The notes below the pieces were generated by a model. It was given only the letters and a program-made list of their open reading frames with translations, had not been told where the DNA came from and searched no databases. The translations under genes and the position numbers were made by a program. From an uncultured Bifidobacterium sp. (GTDB lineage Bacteria > Actinomycetota > Actinomycetes > Actinomycetales > Bifidobacteriaceae), in NCBI GenBank assembly GCA_937874315.1, contig CALNAE010000059.1:1-8401 (forward strand): 8,401 nucleotides of DNA, written 5' to 3'. Positions 1 through 6,714 of this stretch are shown here, one piece after another. The stretch's first letter is position 1; each line of letters begins with the position of its first letter.

Positions 1-47
1 ACTGATTCTCTTCATTCTTTTCATTCCCTTACTTCCCATACGCATTC
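1..47 (+). other. Pyrimidine-rich, G-free leader upstream of purL
   Basis: The 37 bases from 5 to 41 contain no G at all and are mainly T and C, which stands out in such a GC-rich window. The heptamer TTCATTC occurs at 11-17 and again at 20-26. No Shine-Dalgarno-like purine run lies before the ATG at 48. I see no -35/-10 pair, and the window starts too close to purL to show the previous gene. The stretch could be an unstructured 5' leader or the end of a longer intergenic region; which one cannot be told from here. Confidence 0.45.
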
Positions 48-58
48 ATGACAAAGGC

Positions 59-62
59 AGGA
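59..62 (+). promoter_or_regulatory. Shine-Dalgarno AGGA supporting a GTG start for purL
   Basis: AGGA at 59-62, within GGCAGGAACG, lies six bases before the GTG at 69-71, which is ideal spacing. The in-frame ATG at 48 has nothing similar upstream. This site therefore decides the start in favour of GTG, and places the motif inside what the longer reading would call coding sequence. Confidence 0.6.
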
Positions 63-68
63 ACGACA

Positions 69-3000
69 GTGGTTTTTCGCATCTATGTGGAAAAGAAACC
101 GGGCTTTGATATCCAGGCCCACCAACTGTGCAACGAGCTGAACTCCATTCTCGGCATCAGTGAACTGACCGGCGTGCGGATCTTCAACCGCTATGACGTC
201 GAAGGCATCGACGCCGCGCTCTTCGACACCGCGGTCTCCACCGTATTCAGCGAGCCGCCGGTGGACCTGACCTACCACACGCTGCCGGATCTGTCCGGCG
301 CGAAGGTCTTCGCCGTGGAATATCTGCCCGGCCAGTTCGATCAGCGAGCGGATTCGGCCAGCGAATGCATCCAGCTCATCTCCCAAGGCGAGCGCCCGAC
401 CGTGCGCACCGCGACCGTCTATGCGCTCGAAGGCGAGCTCAGCGACGCGCAGGTCGACGCCATCACCTCCTATGTCATCAACCCGGTCGAGGCGCGTCGG
501 GCCTCGCTCAAGCCGGTCGACACCTTGCACACCACCGTGGCCATACCGGCCGACGTCGAGGTGATCGACGACTTCACCGACAAAACCGACGATCAGCTGC
601 GGCAATTTATCGCCGATCGCGCGCTGGCCATGGACCTGGCCGACGCCCGGTTCTGCCAACGGTATTTCAGGGGGGAACACCGCGAGCCGACGATTACCGA
701 AATCAAGGTGATCGACACCTACTGGTCGGATCACTGCCGTCACACGACCTTCGGCACGCAATTCGACGACGTCACCATCGACGACGACGCGGTCAAGCAG
801 GCCTTCGAGCAGTATCTGGATATGCGCCGCGAGCTCAAGCGCGACGACCGGCCGGTCTGCCTGATGGATATGGCGACGGTCGGCGCCAAATGGCTGGCTT
901 CCAAGGGACGTCTCACCGGTTTGGATGAATCCGAGGAGATCAACGCCTGCACGGTCAAGGCGAAGGTCGATGTCGATGGCCACGACGAGGACTGGCTGTT
1001 CCTCTTCAAGAACGAGACCCATAACCACCCCACCGAGATCGAGCCTTTCGGCGGCGCCGCCACCTGCATCGGCGGCTGCATCCGCGACCCTCTGTCGGGA
1101 CGCTCCTACGTGTATCAGGCGATGCGCGTGACCGGCGCGGGCGACCCGACGGTGCCGGTGTCCACGACGTTGCAGGGCAAGCTGCCCCAACGCAAAATCG
1201 TGACCACCGCCGCCGCCGGCTACTCCTCATACGGCAACCAGATCGGACTGGCCACCGGTCAGGTTCATGAGATCTACCACCCCGGCTACGTCGCCAAGCG
1301 TATGGAGGTCGGGGCCGTGGTCGGGGCGACGCCCGCAGATCACGTGCGACGCGAGACGCCCACCCCAGGCGACAACATCATTCTGCTGGGTGGCCGCACC
1401 GGCCGCGACGGCATCGGCGGGGCCACCGGAGCCTCGCAAAGTCTCGACGTGGACTCTCTCGACGAGCTGGGTGCCGAGGTGCAGAAGGGCAACGCCCCGG
1501 TCGAACGCAAGCTCCAACGGCTCTTCCGGCGCAAGGATGCCTGTCGATTGATCAAACGCTGCAACGATTTCGGCGCCGGCGGCGTCTCCGTGGCCACGGG
1601 CGAGATCGCCGATGGGCTCACGATCAATCTGGATCGCGTGCCGCGTAAATACGAGGGGCTGGACGGCACCGAACTGGCGATTTCCGAATCCCAGGAGCGC
1701 ATGGCCGTCGATGTCGCCGCCGATGACGTCGAGACCTTCCTCGGTTATGCCCGCGAGGAAAACCTCGAGGCGACCGTCATCGCCACGGTCACCGAGGAGC
1801 CCCGCATGCGCATGACGTGGCGAGGCAACACCATCGTCGATCTGACCCGCGCATTCCTCGCCTCCAACGGCGCGCCTAAGCATCAGGTCGTCCATGTCGC
1901 CAACGGCGGGTCCTACACCACCCCGTGGCGTCAGGGCTCGTTGCACGAGCGCATGCGCACGCTGGTCGGCGACATCAACGTGGCCTCGAACAAGGGACTT
2001 GCCGAACGCTTCGATTCCACCATCGGCTCCGCCACCGTGCTGATGCCCTTCGGCGGCCGTACGCAATTGACCCCCAGCGAGGCCATGGTGGCCAAACTCC
2101 CGGTATTCGGCGAAACCACAACCGCTTCGGCCATGGCCTGGGGCTTCAATCCATACATCATGGAGCGCAACGAGTTCACGGGCGCATACCTGTCCGTGGT
2201 CGAATCGCTGGCCAAGCTCGTGGCCGCCGGCTTCCGCCGCGAGGACGCCTACCTGAGCTTCCAGGAGTACTTCGGCAAGCTGCACGAGGATCCCGAACGC
2301 TGGGGCAAACCCACGGCGGCGATGCTGGGCGCGCTCAAGGCGCAGATCGACTGCGGCGTCGGCGCCATCGGTGGCAAGGATTCCATGAGCGGCAGCTTCG
2401 AGGACATGGATGTGCCCTCGACGCTGATCTCATTCGCCGTCGCGCTAGGCAATGCCAAGCACGCCGTGTCCCCTGAGTTCAAGTCGACCCGTCACCGCGT
2501 GGTGCGAATCGCGCCACGCTATGCCGCGGACGGGCTGACACCCGATGCGCGGGGCCTGCTGGAGGCGATGAGCGTGGTCGAGGGTCTCACGGATTCCGGT
2601 GACGCGCTGGCGGTGTCCACACCGGGCTATGGCGCGAGCGCCGAGGCCTTGTTCCTGATGACGGTGGGCAACCGCATCGGGTTGACGATGCATTCCGATA
2701 TCGCCGTGGACGATCTCTTCGCACCGGCCTACGGCTCCTTCTTCGTGGAACTGTCCGACGACGCCAAGCTGCCGGCCGTCACCAACAACGTATGCATGGG
2801 TGAAATCGGCATCACCACGTCCGAGTTCACGTTGCGTGCGGCGCATGAGCAAATCGATCTCGCCGACATGCAGGAGACATGGCAAAATGGCATCGCTTCG
2901 GTCTTCCCCTATCGTCATCAGGGCGAGCGCGTGCCGGCGATCAACCGCGTGCAGGCGCAACCGCACCGGTATCACGGCACCGGCATCGCCAAACCCAAGG

Positions 3001-3791
3001 TCATCATCCCGGTCTTTCCCGGAACCAACTGCGAGTATGACGCCGCCGCCGCCTTCGAGCGTGCGGGCGCACGGGCGAGCACGCTGGTGATCAACAACCT
3101 GAGCGCGCAGGCCGTCGCACAATCCGCCAAGGAGCTGGCTCGCCGGATCTCAGACAGCCAGATCGTTATGCTGCCCGGAGGCTTCTCCGGTGGCGACGAG
3201 CCCGACGGCTCGGCGAAATTCATAGCGGCCTTCTTCCGCTCCCCCGTCGTCAGCGATGCGGTGCGTGATCTGCTGCGTAACCGCGACGGTCTGATGCTCG
3301 GCATCTGCAACGGCTTCCAGGCGCTGATCAAGCTCGGTCTGGTTCCCTACGGCGACATCGTGCCGATGGACGACACCTGCCCGACGCTGACCTTCAACGA
3401 AATCGGTCGGCATCAGAGTCGCCTGGTGCGCACCCGGGTGGCGTCGAATCTGTCGCCATGGCTCGCGCACAGCGAGGTCGGCGATATCCATACCATCGCC
3501 ATCTCCCACGGCGAGGGACGGTTCGTGGCCGATTCGCAGCTGCTTGATCGACTGTCGCAGTCCGGCCAAATCTGCACCCAGTACGTCGACGAGTCGGGCC
3601 AGCCGAGCATGGATCTCGATGTGAACCCCAACGGCTCCATGCTCGCCACGGAAGGCATCTGCAGTCCCGACGGCCGCGTTTTCGGCAAGATGGGGCACTC
3701 GGAGCGCGCGGGTGCAAACCTGTACCGCAACGTGCCGGGCAACACCCACGAACCCATTTTCGAGGCGGGCGTGCGCTATTTCAGCGCCTGA
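69..3791 (+). CDS. purL: Phosphoribosylformylglycinamidine (FGAM) synthase, single-chain clade II form
   Basis: Catalyses step 4 of purine synthesis in the cytoplasm: FGAR + glutamine + ATP gives FGAM + glutamate + ADP + Pi. Domain order, numbered from the in-frame ATG at 48 (subtract 7 for the GTG start): PurS-like N-terminal region (about 8-170), helical linker, first FGAM-synthase half with YWSDHCRHT at 225-233 and ETHNHPT at 323-329, second half with GGKDSMSG from 775, and a C-terminal class I glutamine amidotransferase from FPGTNCE at 990. The amidotransferase nucleophile is Cys1087 in GICNGFQ, and the His/Glu pair is His1217 and Glu1219 in GHSER. The 1240 residues match the usual length of clade II enzymes, so separate PurS and PurQ are not needed. 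GTG is preferred because it has a Shine-Dalgarno and because MVFR-YVEKKPGFD is the N-terminus I recall for bifidobacterial PurL; ATG48 would add seven residues. The gene is intact. Identity is near certain; the start is less so. Confidence 0.97.
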   Translation: MVFRIYVEKKPGFDIQAHQLCNELNSILGISELTGVRIFNRYDVEGIDAALFDTAVSTVFSEPPVDLTYHTLPDLSGAKVFAVEYLPGQFDQRADSASECIQLISQGERPTVRTATVYALEGELSDAQVDAITSYVINPVEARRASLKPVDTLHTTVAIPADVEVIDDFTDKTDDQLRQFIADRALAMDLADARFCQRYFRGEHREPTITEIKVIDTYWSDHCRHTTFGTQFDDVTIDDDAVKQAFEQYLDMRRELKRDDRPVCLMDMATVGAKWLASKGRLTGLDESEEINACTVKAKVDVDGHDEDWLFLFKNETHNHPTEIEPFGGAATCIGGCIRDPLSGRSYVYQAMRVTGAGDPTVPVSTTLQGKLPQRKIVTTAAAGYSSYGNQIGLATGQVHEIYHPGYVAKRMEVGAVVGATPADHVRRETPTPGDNIILLGGRTGRDGIGGATGASQSLDVDSLDELGAEVQKGNAPVERKLQRLFRRKDACRLIKRCNDFGAGGVSVATGEIADGLTINLDRVPRKYEGLDGTELAISESQERMAVDVAADDVETFLGYAREENLEATVIATVTEEPRMRMTWRGNTIVDLTRAFLASNGAPKHQVVHVANGGSYTTPWRQGSLHERMRTLVGDINVASNKGLAERFDSTIGSATVLMPFGGRTQLTPSEAMVAKLPVFGETTTASAMAWGFNPYIMERNEFTGAYLSVVESLAKLVAAGFRREDAYLSFQEYFGKLHEDPERWGKPTAAMLGALKAQIDCGVGAIGGKDSMSGSFEDMDVPSTLISFAVALGNAKHAVSPEFKSTRHRVVRIAPRYAADGLTPDARGLLEAMSVVEGLTDSGDALAVSTPGYGASAEALFLMTVGNRIGLTMHSDIAVDDLFAPAYGSFFVELSDDAKLPAVTNNVCMGEIGITTSEFTLRAAHEQIDLADMQETWQNGIASVFPYRHQGERVPAINRVQAQPHRYHGTGIAKPKVIIPVFPGTNCEYDAAAAFERAGARASTLVINNLSAQAVAQSAKELARRISDSQIVMLPGGFSGGDEPDGSAKFIAAFFRSPVVSDAVRDLLRNRDGLMLGICNGFQALIKLGLVPYGDIVPMDDTCPTLTFNEIGRHQSRLVRTRVASNLSPWLAHSEVGDIHTIAISHGEGRFVADSQLLDRLSQSGQICTQYVDESGQPSMDLDVNPNGSMLATEGICSPDGRVFGKMGHSERAGANLYRNVPGNTHEPIFEAGVRYFSA

Positions 3792-3842
3792 CCGCACCCG
3801 GTCCGGCGAGAACGGCGGTCTGCTCGAAAGTCTTGACGCCGC
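3790..3842 (+). other. Competing GC-rich inverted repeats after purL
   Basis: GACCGC at 3790-3795, overlapping the purL stop, can pair with GCGGTC at 3815-3820. The same 3' arm, read as CGGCGGTC at 3813-3820, can instead pair with GACGCCG at 3835-3841 with one bulged G. The two stems are mutually exclusive. No T tract follows either one, so an ordinary intrinsic terminator is not supported. In GC-rich DNA, 6-7 bp stems arise often by chance, so a function is only a possibility. Confidence 0.25.
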
Positions 3843-3859
3843 GATGATCGCCGACCGGT

Positions 3860-3877
3860 GTAGCGCTTCATTGCTAC
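3860..3877 (+). repeat. Small inverted repeat GTAGC-N8-GCTAC upstream of purF
   Basis: GTAGC at 3860-3864 and GCTAC at 3873-3877 are perfect reverse complements around an 8-base spacer. The pair sits about 55 bases before the purF start and overlaps the weak promoter candidate. It could be a minor hairpin or an operator half-site pair. I do not recognise it as the binding site of any known purine regulator, and a 5-bp stem may be chance. Confidence 0.25.
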
Positions 3878-3899
3878 TGTGAAATCACGCGAATGCAAT
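3871..3899 (+). promoter_or_regulatory. Weak internal promoter candidate before purF
   Basis: TTGCTA at 3871-3876 (four of six matches to TTGACA) is followed after 17 bases by TGCAAT at 3894-3899 (four of six matches to TATAAT). A start near 3906 would give a leader of about 25 bases with the purF ribosome binding site inside it. The 139-base gap and its locally AT-richer sequence make an internal start plausible. A TTGACG at 3833-3838 has no good -10 partner. This is a pattern match only. Confidence 0.25.
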
Positions 3900-3915
3900 A
3901 TCACTCAGGTTGTGG

Positions 3916-3923
3916 GGAAGGAG
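3916..3923 (+). promoter_or_regulatory. Strong Shine-Dalgarno GGAAGGAG deciding the purF TTG start
   Basis: GGAAGGAG at 3916-3923 lies seven bases before the TTG at 3931, in the standard window for ribosome binding. An in-frame TTG at 3910 would put this motif inside the coding region and has no comparable site of its own, so the downstream TTG is the better start. Confidence 0.85.
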
Positions 3924-3930
3924 CTTTGAC

Positions 3931-5496
3931 TTGTCGGCTGAACTCGAGGATATCCATGAAGAATGCGGACTGTTCGGCGTCTGGGGACACTCCGACGCCG
4001 CGCGTCTGACCTATTTTGGCCTGCATGCACTGCAACACCGTGGTCAGGAGGGGGCGGGCATCGTCTCCAACGATCGCGGCAAGCTCATTGGACACCGCGG
4101 TCTCGGGCTGCTCACGCAGGTGTTCTCCGATGAGCGGGAGATCGGACGGTTGACGGGAAACCGCGCCATTGGTCATGTGCGGTACGCGACGGCGGGGTCG
4201 AAAAGCGTCGACAACATCCAGCCCTTTTTATTCCGTTTCCACGATGGAGACATCGCCCTATGCCACAACGGCAACCTGACGAACTGCGTCTCGCTGCGTA
4301 CCAGCCTGGAGGACGAGGGCGCCATCTTCCATTCGAATTCGGACACCGAGGTGCTGATGCATCTTATCCGGCGTTCGCAGTTACCCACATTCATGCAGCG
4401 GTTGAAAAGCGCGTTGACCACCGTGCATGGCGGGTTCGCCTATCTGTTGATGACGGAGCACGCGATGATCGGCGCGTTGGATCCCAACGGGTTCAGGCCG
4501 CTTTCGTTGGGGCGCATGACCAATGGTGCCTACGTTCTGGCCTCGGAAACCTGCGCGCTGGATACCGTGGGCGCCGAGCTGGTGCGGGACATCCGCCCCG
4601 GGGAGATAGTGATAGTCGACGACGACGGCTACCGGATCGAACGGTACACGGACGATACGCAGCTGGCCATCTGCTCGATGGAGTTCATCTATTTCGCCCG
4701 CCCAGACTCCAATATCTACGGCATCAACGTGCATTCCGCCCGTAAACGCATGGGCGCGCTGCTGGCCAAGGAGGCGCCGGTCGACGCGGACATGGTGATC
4801 GGTGTGCCGAACTCCTCGCTGTCGGCGGCCTCGGGCTACGCGGAGGCCAGCGGTCTGCCCAATGAGATGGGCCTGATCAAGAACCAGTACGTGGCGCGCA
4901 CCTTCATCCAACCCACCCAGGAATTGCGCGAGCAGGGTGTGCGCATGAAGCTGTCCGCCGTACGCGGCGTGGTCAAGGGCAAACGTGTCATCGTCATCGA
5001 CGATTCCATCGTTCGCGGCACCACTTCGAAACGCATCGTGCGACTGCTGCGCGAGGCCGGAGCCTCCGAGGTCCATATGCGCATCAGCTCCCCGCCGCTG
5101 CGATACCCCTGCTTCTACGGCATCGACATCTCCACCACCAGAGAGCTTATCGCGGCCAAGAAAAGCGTCGATGAGATTCGCGACTATATCGGCGCCGATT
5201 CCTTGAAGTTCCTCAGCTTGGACTCCCTTGTCAACGCCATCGGGCTGCACGAGGACGCCCCCTACGGCGGCCTGTGCGTCGCCTACTTCAACGGCGACTA
5301 CCCCACCGCGCTGGATGATTACGAGCAGGAGTTCCTCGCCTCGCTCACTGCGCAGGACCGTGCCCGACTGACCGAGTACGCCCGCGAAACCAGTATCTAC
5401 GAACACAACGAGTTCAGCACCACCCGCATCCCGACGATCGAGGCCGCCCCTACGGTCGAATCCACCCCGACGATCACCGCGCCGACCCTCGCATAA
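3931..5496 (+). CDS. purF: Amidophosphoribosyltransferase (glutamine PRPP amidotransferase)
   Basis: Catalyses the committed first step: PRPP + glutamine gives 5-phosphoribosylamine, PPi and glutamate. Starting at TTG3931 the protein has 521 residues and begins MSAELEDIHEEC. Cys12 would become the N-terminal nucleophile after removal of an 11-residue propeptide, the length known for Bacillus subtilis PurF. The class II glutaminase half shows HRGQEGAG, RYAT at 84-87, HNGN at 112-115 and NSDTE at 136-140. The phosphoribosyltransferase half has the PRPP loop VIDDSIVRGTTS around 355-366. Family members of the B. subtilis type bind a [4Fe-4S] cluster through four cysteines. Here Cys248, Cys394 and Cys449 match three of them, but the fourth position is Tyr452. 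The C-terminus carries a Pro/Thr-rich repeat tail (497-521) absent from the B. subtilis protein. The start is non-ATG, so translation may be tuned down. Feedback inhibition by purine nucleotides is a family property, not read here. Confidence 0.97.
   Translation: MSAELEDIHEECGLFGVWGHSDAARLTYFGLHALQHRGQEGAGIVSNDRGKLIGHRGLGLLTQVFSDEREIGRLTGNRAIGHVRYATAGSKSVDNIQPFLFRFHDGDIALCHNGNLTNCVSLRTSLEDEGAIFHSNSDTEVLMHLIRRSQLPTFMQRLKSALTTVHGGFAYLLMTEHAMIGALDPNGFRPLSLGRMTNGAYVLASETCALDTVGAELVRDIRPGEIVIVDDDGYRIERYTDDTQLAICSMEFIYFARPDSNIYGINVHSARKRMGALLAKEAPVDADMVIGVPNSSLSAASGYAEASGLPNEMGLIKNQYVARTFIQPTQELREQGVRMKLSAVRGVVKGKRVIVIDDSIVRGTTSKRIVRLLREAGASEVHMRISSPPLRYPCFYGIDISTTRELIAAKKSVDEIRDYIGADSLKFLSLDSLVNAIGLHEDAPYGGLCVAYFNGDYPTALDDYEQEFLASLTAQDRARLTEYARETSIYEHNEFSTTRIPTIEAAPTVESTPTITAPTLA
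5431..5493 (+). repeat. 18-bp imperfect repeats encoding the PurF Pro/Thr tail
   Basis: The last 21 sense codons of purF encode a degenerate series: PTIEAA (501-506), PTVEST (507-512), then shorter PTITA and PTLA. The first two units are 18-bp in-frame repeats. The tail is low in complexity and probably disordered. It lies beyond the conserved catalytic region, so it could have grown by repeat slippage with little cost. Confidence 0.55.
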
Positions 5497-5543
5497 CCAA
5501 ATTCCATCAGCACCAACTCATCAACCATTCATGCCTATGCACC

Positions 5544-5549
5544 AAGGAG
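5544..5549 (+). promoter_or_regulatory. Shine-Dalgarno AAGGAG for purM
   Basis: AAGGAG lies six bases before the ATG at 5556. It is the best-matched ribosome binding site with an ATG in the window and fixes the purM start. The rest of the 59-base gap after purF is AC-rich and shows no hairpin or promoter that I can support. Confidence 0.85.
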
Positions 5550-5555
5550 CACACC

Positions 5556-6614
5556 ATGCCCAAAGCCTATGAAGCAGCCGGAGTCAGCGTCGAGGCGGGA
5601 TATGAAGTCGTCAAACGCATCGCCTCGCACGTCGCCCGAACCAAACGCCCCGGAGCGGTCGGAGGCATCGGCGGGTTCGGCGGACTGTTTGATCTGGCAT
5701 CGCTGGGATATCGCGAACCGATGCTTATCTCCGGCACCGACGGCGTCGGCACCAAACTCATGGTGGCCAAGATGATGAACCGTCATGACACCATAGGCAT
5801 CGACTGCGTCGCCATGTGCGTCAACGACATCGCCGCACAAGGCGCCGAGCCGTTGTTCTTCCTCGATTACATCGCCTGCGGGAAAAACGATCCAGCCATG
5901 CTCGAGCAAGTCGTCTCGGGCGTTGCGGACGGCTGCGAGCAGGCGCACTGCGCGCTGATCGGCGGAGAAACCGCTGAGATGCCGGGTATGTACGACCCGG
6001 ATGAATACGATCTCGCCGGGTTCTCGGTCGGCGTCACGGAACGCTCGACGGTGATCGACGGCTCGTCGATCGCCAGTGGCGACATCCTCATCGGATTGCC
6101 GTCCAGCGGCATCCACTCCAACGGCTTCTCGCTGGCGCGCAAGGCGCTGTTTGAGCAAGGCGACTACCTCGTCACGGACACCCCGGGTCTGTTGGGCGGC
6201 GCCACGGTCGGGGACACGCTGCTCACGCCGACGACGATCTATGTCTCGGCGCTGCGGCCGCTGACCCAGGCACAGCTTGTCAAGGGCGTCGCGCATATCA
6301 CCGGCGGCGGCTTCATCGAGAATATTCCCAGGATGATTCCCGAGGGTCTTGCGGCGAAGATCAATATGGGAACGTGGGCCATTCCTCCGATTTTCAAGCT
6401 GATCGAACAAGCCGGCGGCATCGATCATCATGAGATGTTCAATGTCTTCAACATGGGCATCGGCATGGTGTTGGCGGTCGATCCGGCGCAGCTCGACACG
6501 GCACTGGCCACGCTGGCCACCAACCATGAGCCAGCTGCGGTGATCGGCCGCATCATCGACCAGCAGGGCTCTGATCGCGTCGTCTTCGGACAGTCATCCG
6601 TAGGCCTAGAGTAG
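5556..6614 (+). CDS. purM: Phosphoribosylformylglycinamidine cyclo-ligase (AIR synthase)
   Basis: Catalyses step 5, the ATP-dependent ring closure of FGAM to 5-aminoimidazole ribonucleotide (AIR), directly using the product of PurL. The 352-residue protein has the usual length and two-domain AIRS fold. In the N-terminal half, DGVGTKL at 62-68 and GAEPLFFLDYIA give the nucleotide-binding core, and GGETAEMPGMY at 136-146 is the family signature. In the C-terminal half, GLPSSGIHSNGFSLAR and ITGGGFIENIPRM (TGGG at 249-252) are conserved. No key motif is missing and there is no frameshift. PurM belongs to the same structural superfamily as the two FGAM-synthase halves of PurL, which explains their shared style. 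It lies 59 bases after purF and 100 before purD on the same strand, consistent with co-transcription. Confidence 0.97.
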   Translation: MPKAYEAAGVSVEAGYEVVKRIASHVARTKRPGAVGGIGGFGGLFDLASLGYREPMLISGTDGVGTKLMVAKMMNRHDTIGIDCVAMCVNDIAAQGAEPLFFLDYIACGKNDPAMLEQVVSGVADGCEQAHCALIGGETAEMPGMYDPDEYDLAGFSVGVTERSTVIDGSSIASGDILIGLPSSGIHSNGFSLARKALFEQGDYLVTDTPGLLGGATVGDTLLTPTTIYVSALRPLTQAQLVKGVAHITGGGFIENIPRMIPEGLAAKINMGTWAIPPIFKLIEQAGGIDHHEMFNVFNMGIGMVLAVDPAQLDTALATLATNHEPAAVIGRIIDQQGSDRVVFGQSSVGLE

Positions 6615-6700
6615 AGACGGAAGGAATGCCGGCTGGCGATGACGGTGCGTGGTTACGACACTCGCCAACGATTGCCGTGATGGAATGCCAGACGGCGGAT

Positions 6701-6705
6701 AAGGA
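6701..6705 (+). promoter_or_regulatory. Shine-Dalgarno AAGGA for purD
   Basis: AAGGA at 6701-6705 is nine bases before the ATG at 6715, slightly long but acceptable. An out-of-frame ATG at 6707 lies between the two. A second purine run, GGAAGGA at 6619-6625, lies much further upstream and cannot serve purD directly. Confidence 0.6.
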
Positions 6706-6714
6706 CATGGGAAT

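Noticed and set aside
21..2285. Long minus-strand open frames at 21-1190 (389 codons) and 1227-2285 (352 codons) opposite purL
   Set aside because: They lie antisense to a fully conserved gene, and their open length follows from its GC-rich third codon positions. The translations are Asp/Val/Arg/His-rich with no family motif.
3833..3864. TTGACG at 3833-3838 as the -35 of a purF promoter
   Set aside because: The nearest -10-like hexamer, TGTAGC at 3859, is 20 bases away and matches the consensus poorly.
3910..3930. TTG at 3910 as the purF start
   Set aside because: It would place the strong GGAAGGAG inside the gene and add seven residues that are not typical of PurF; TTG3931 has the right spacing.
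4381..6527. Minus-strand frames at 4381-5406 and 5535-6527 opposite purF and purM
   Set aside because: Same shadow effect; composition is that of a mirrored GC-rich gene, and no recognisable domain or ribosome binding site supports them.
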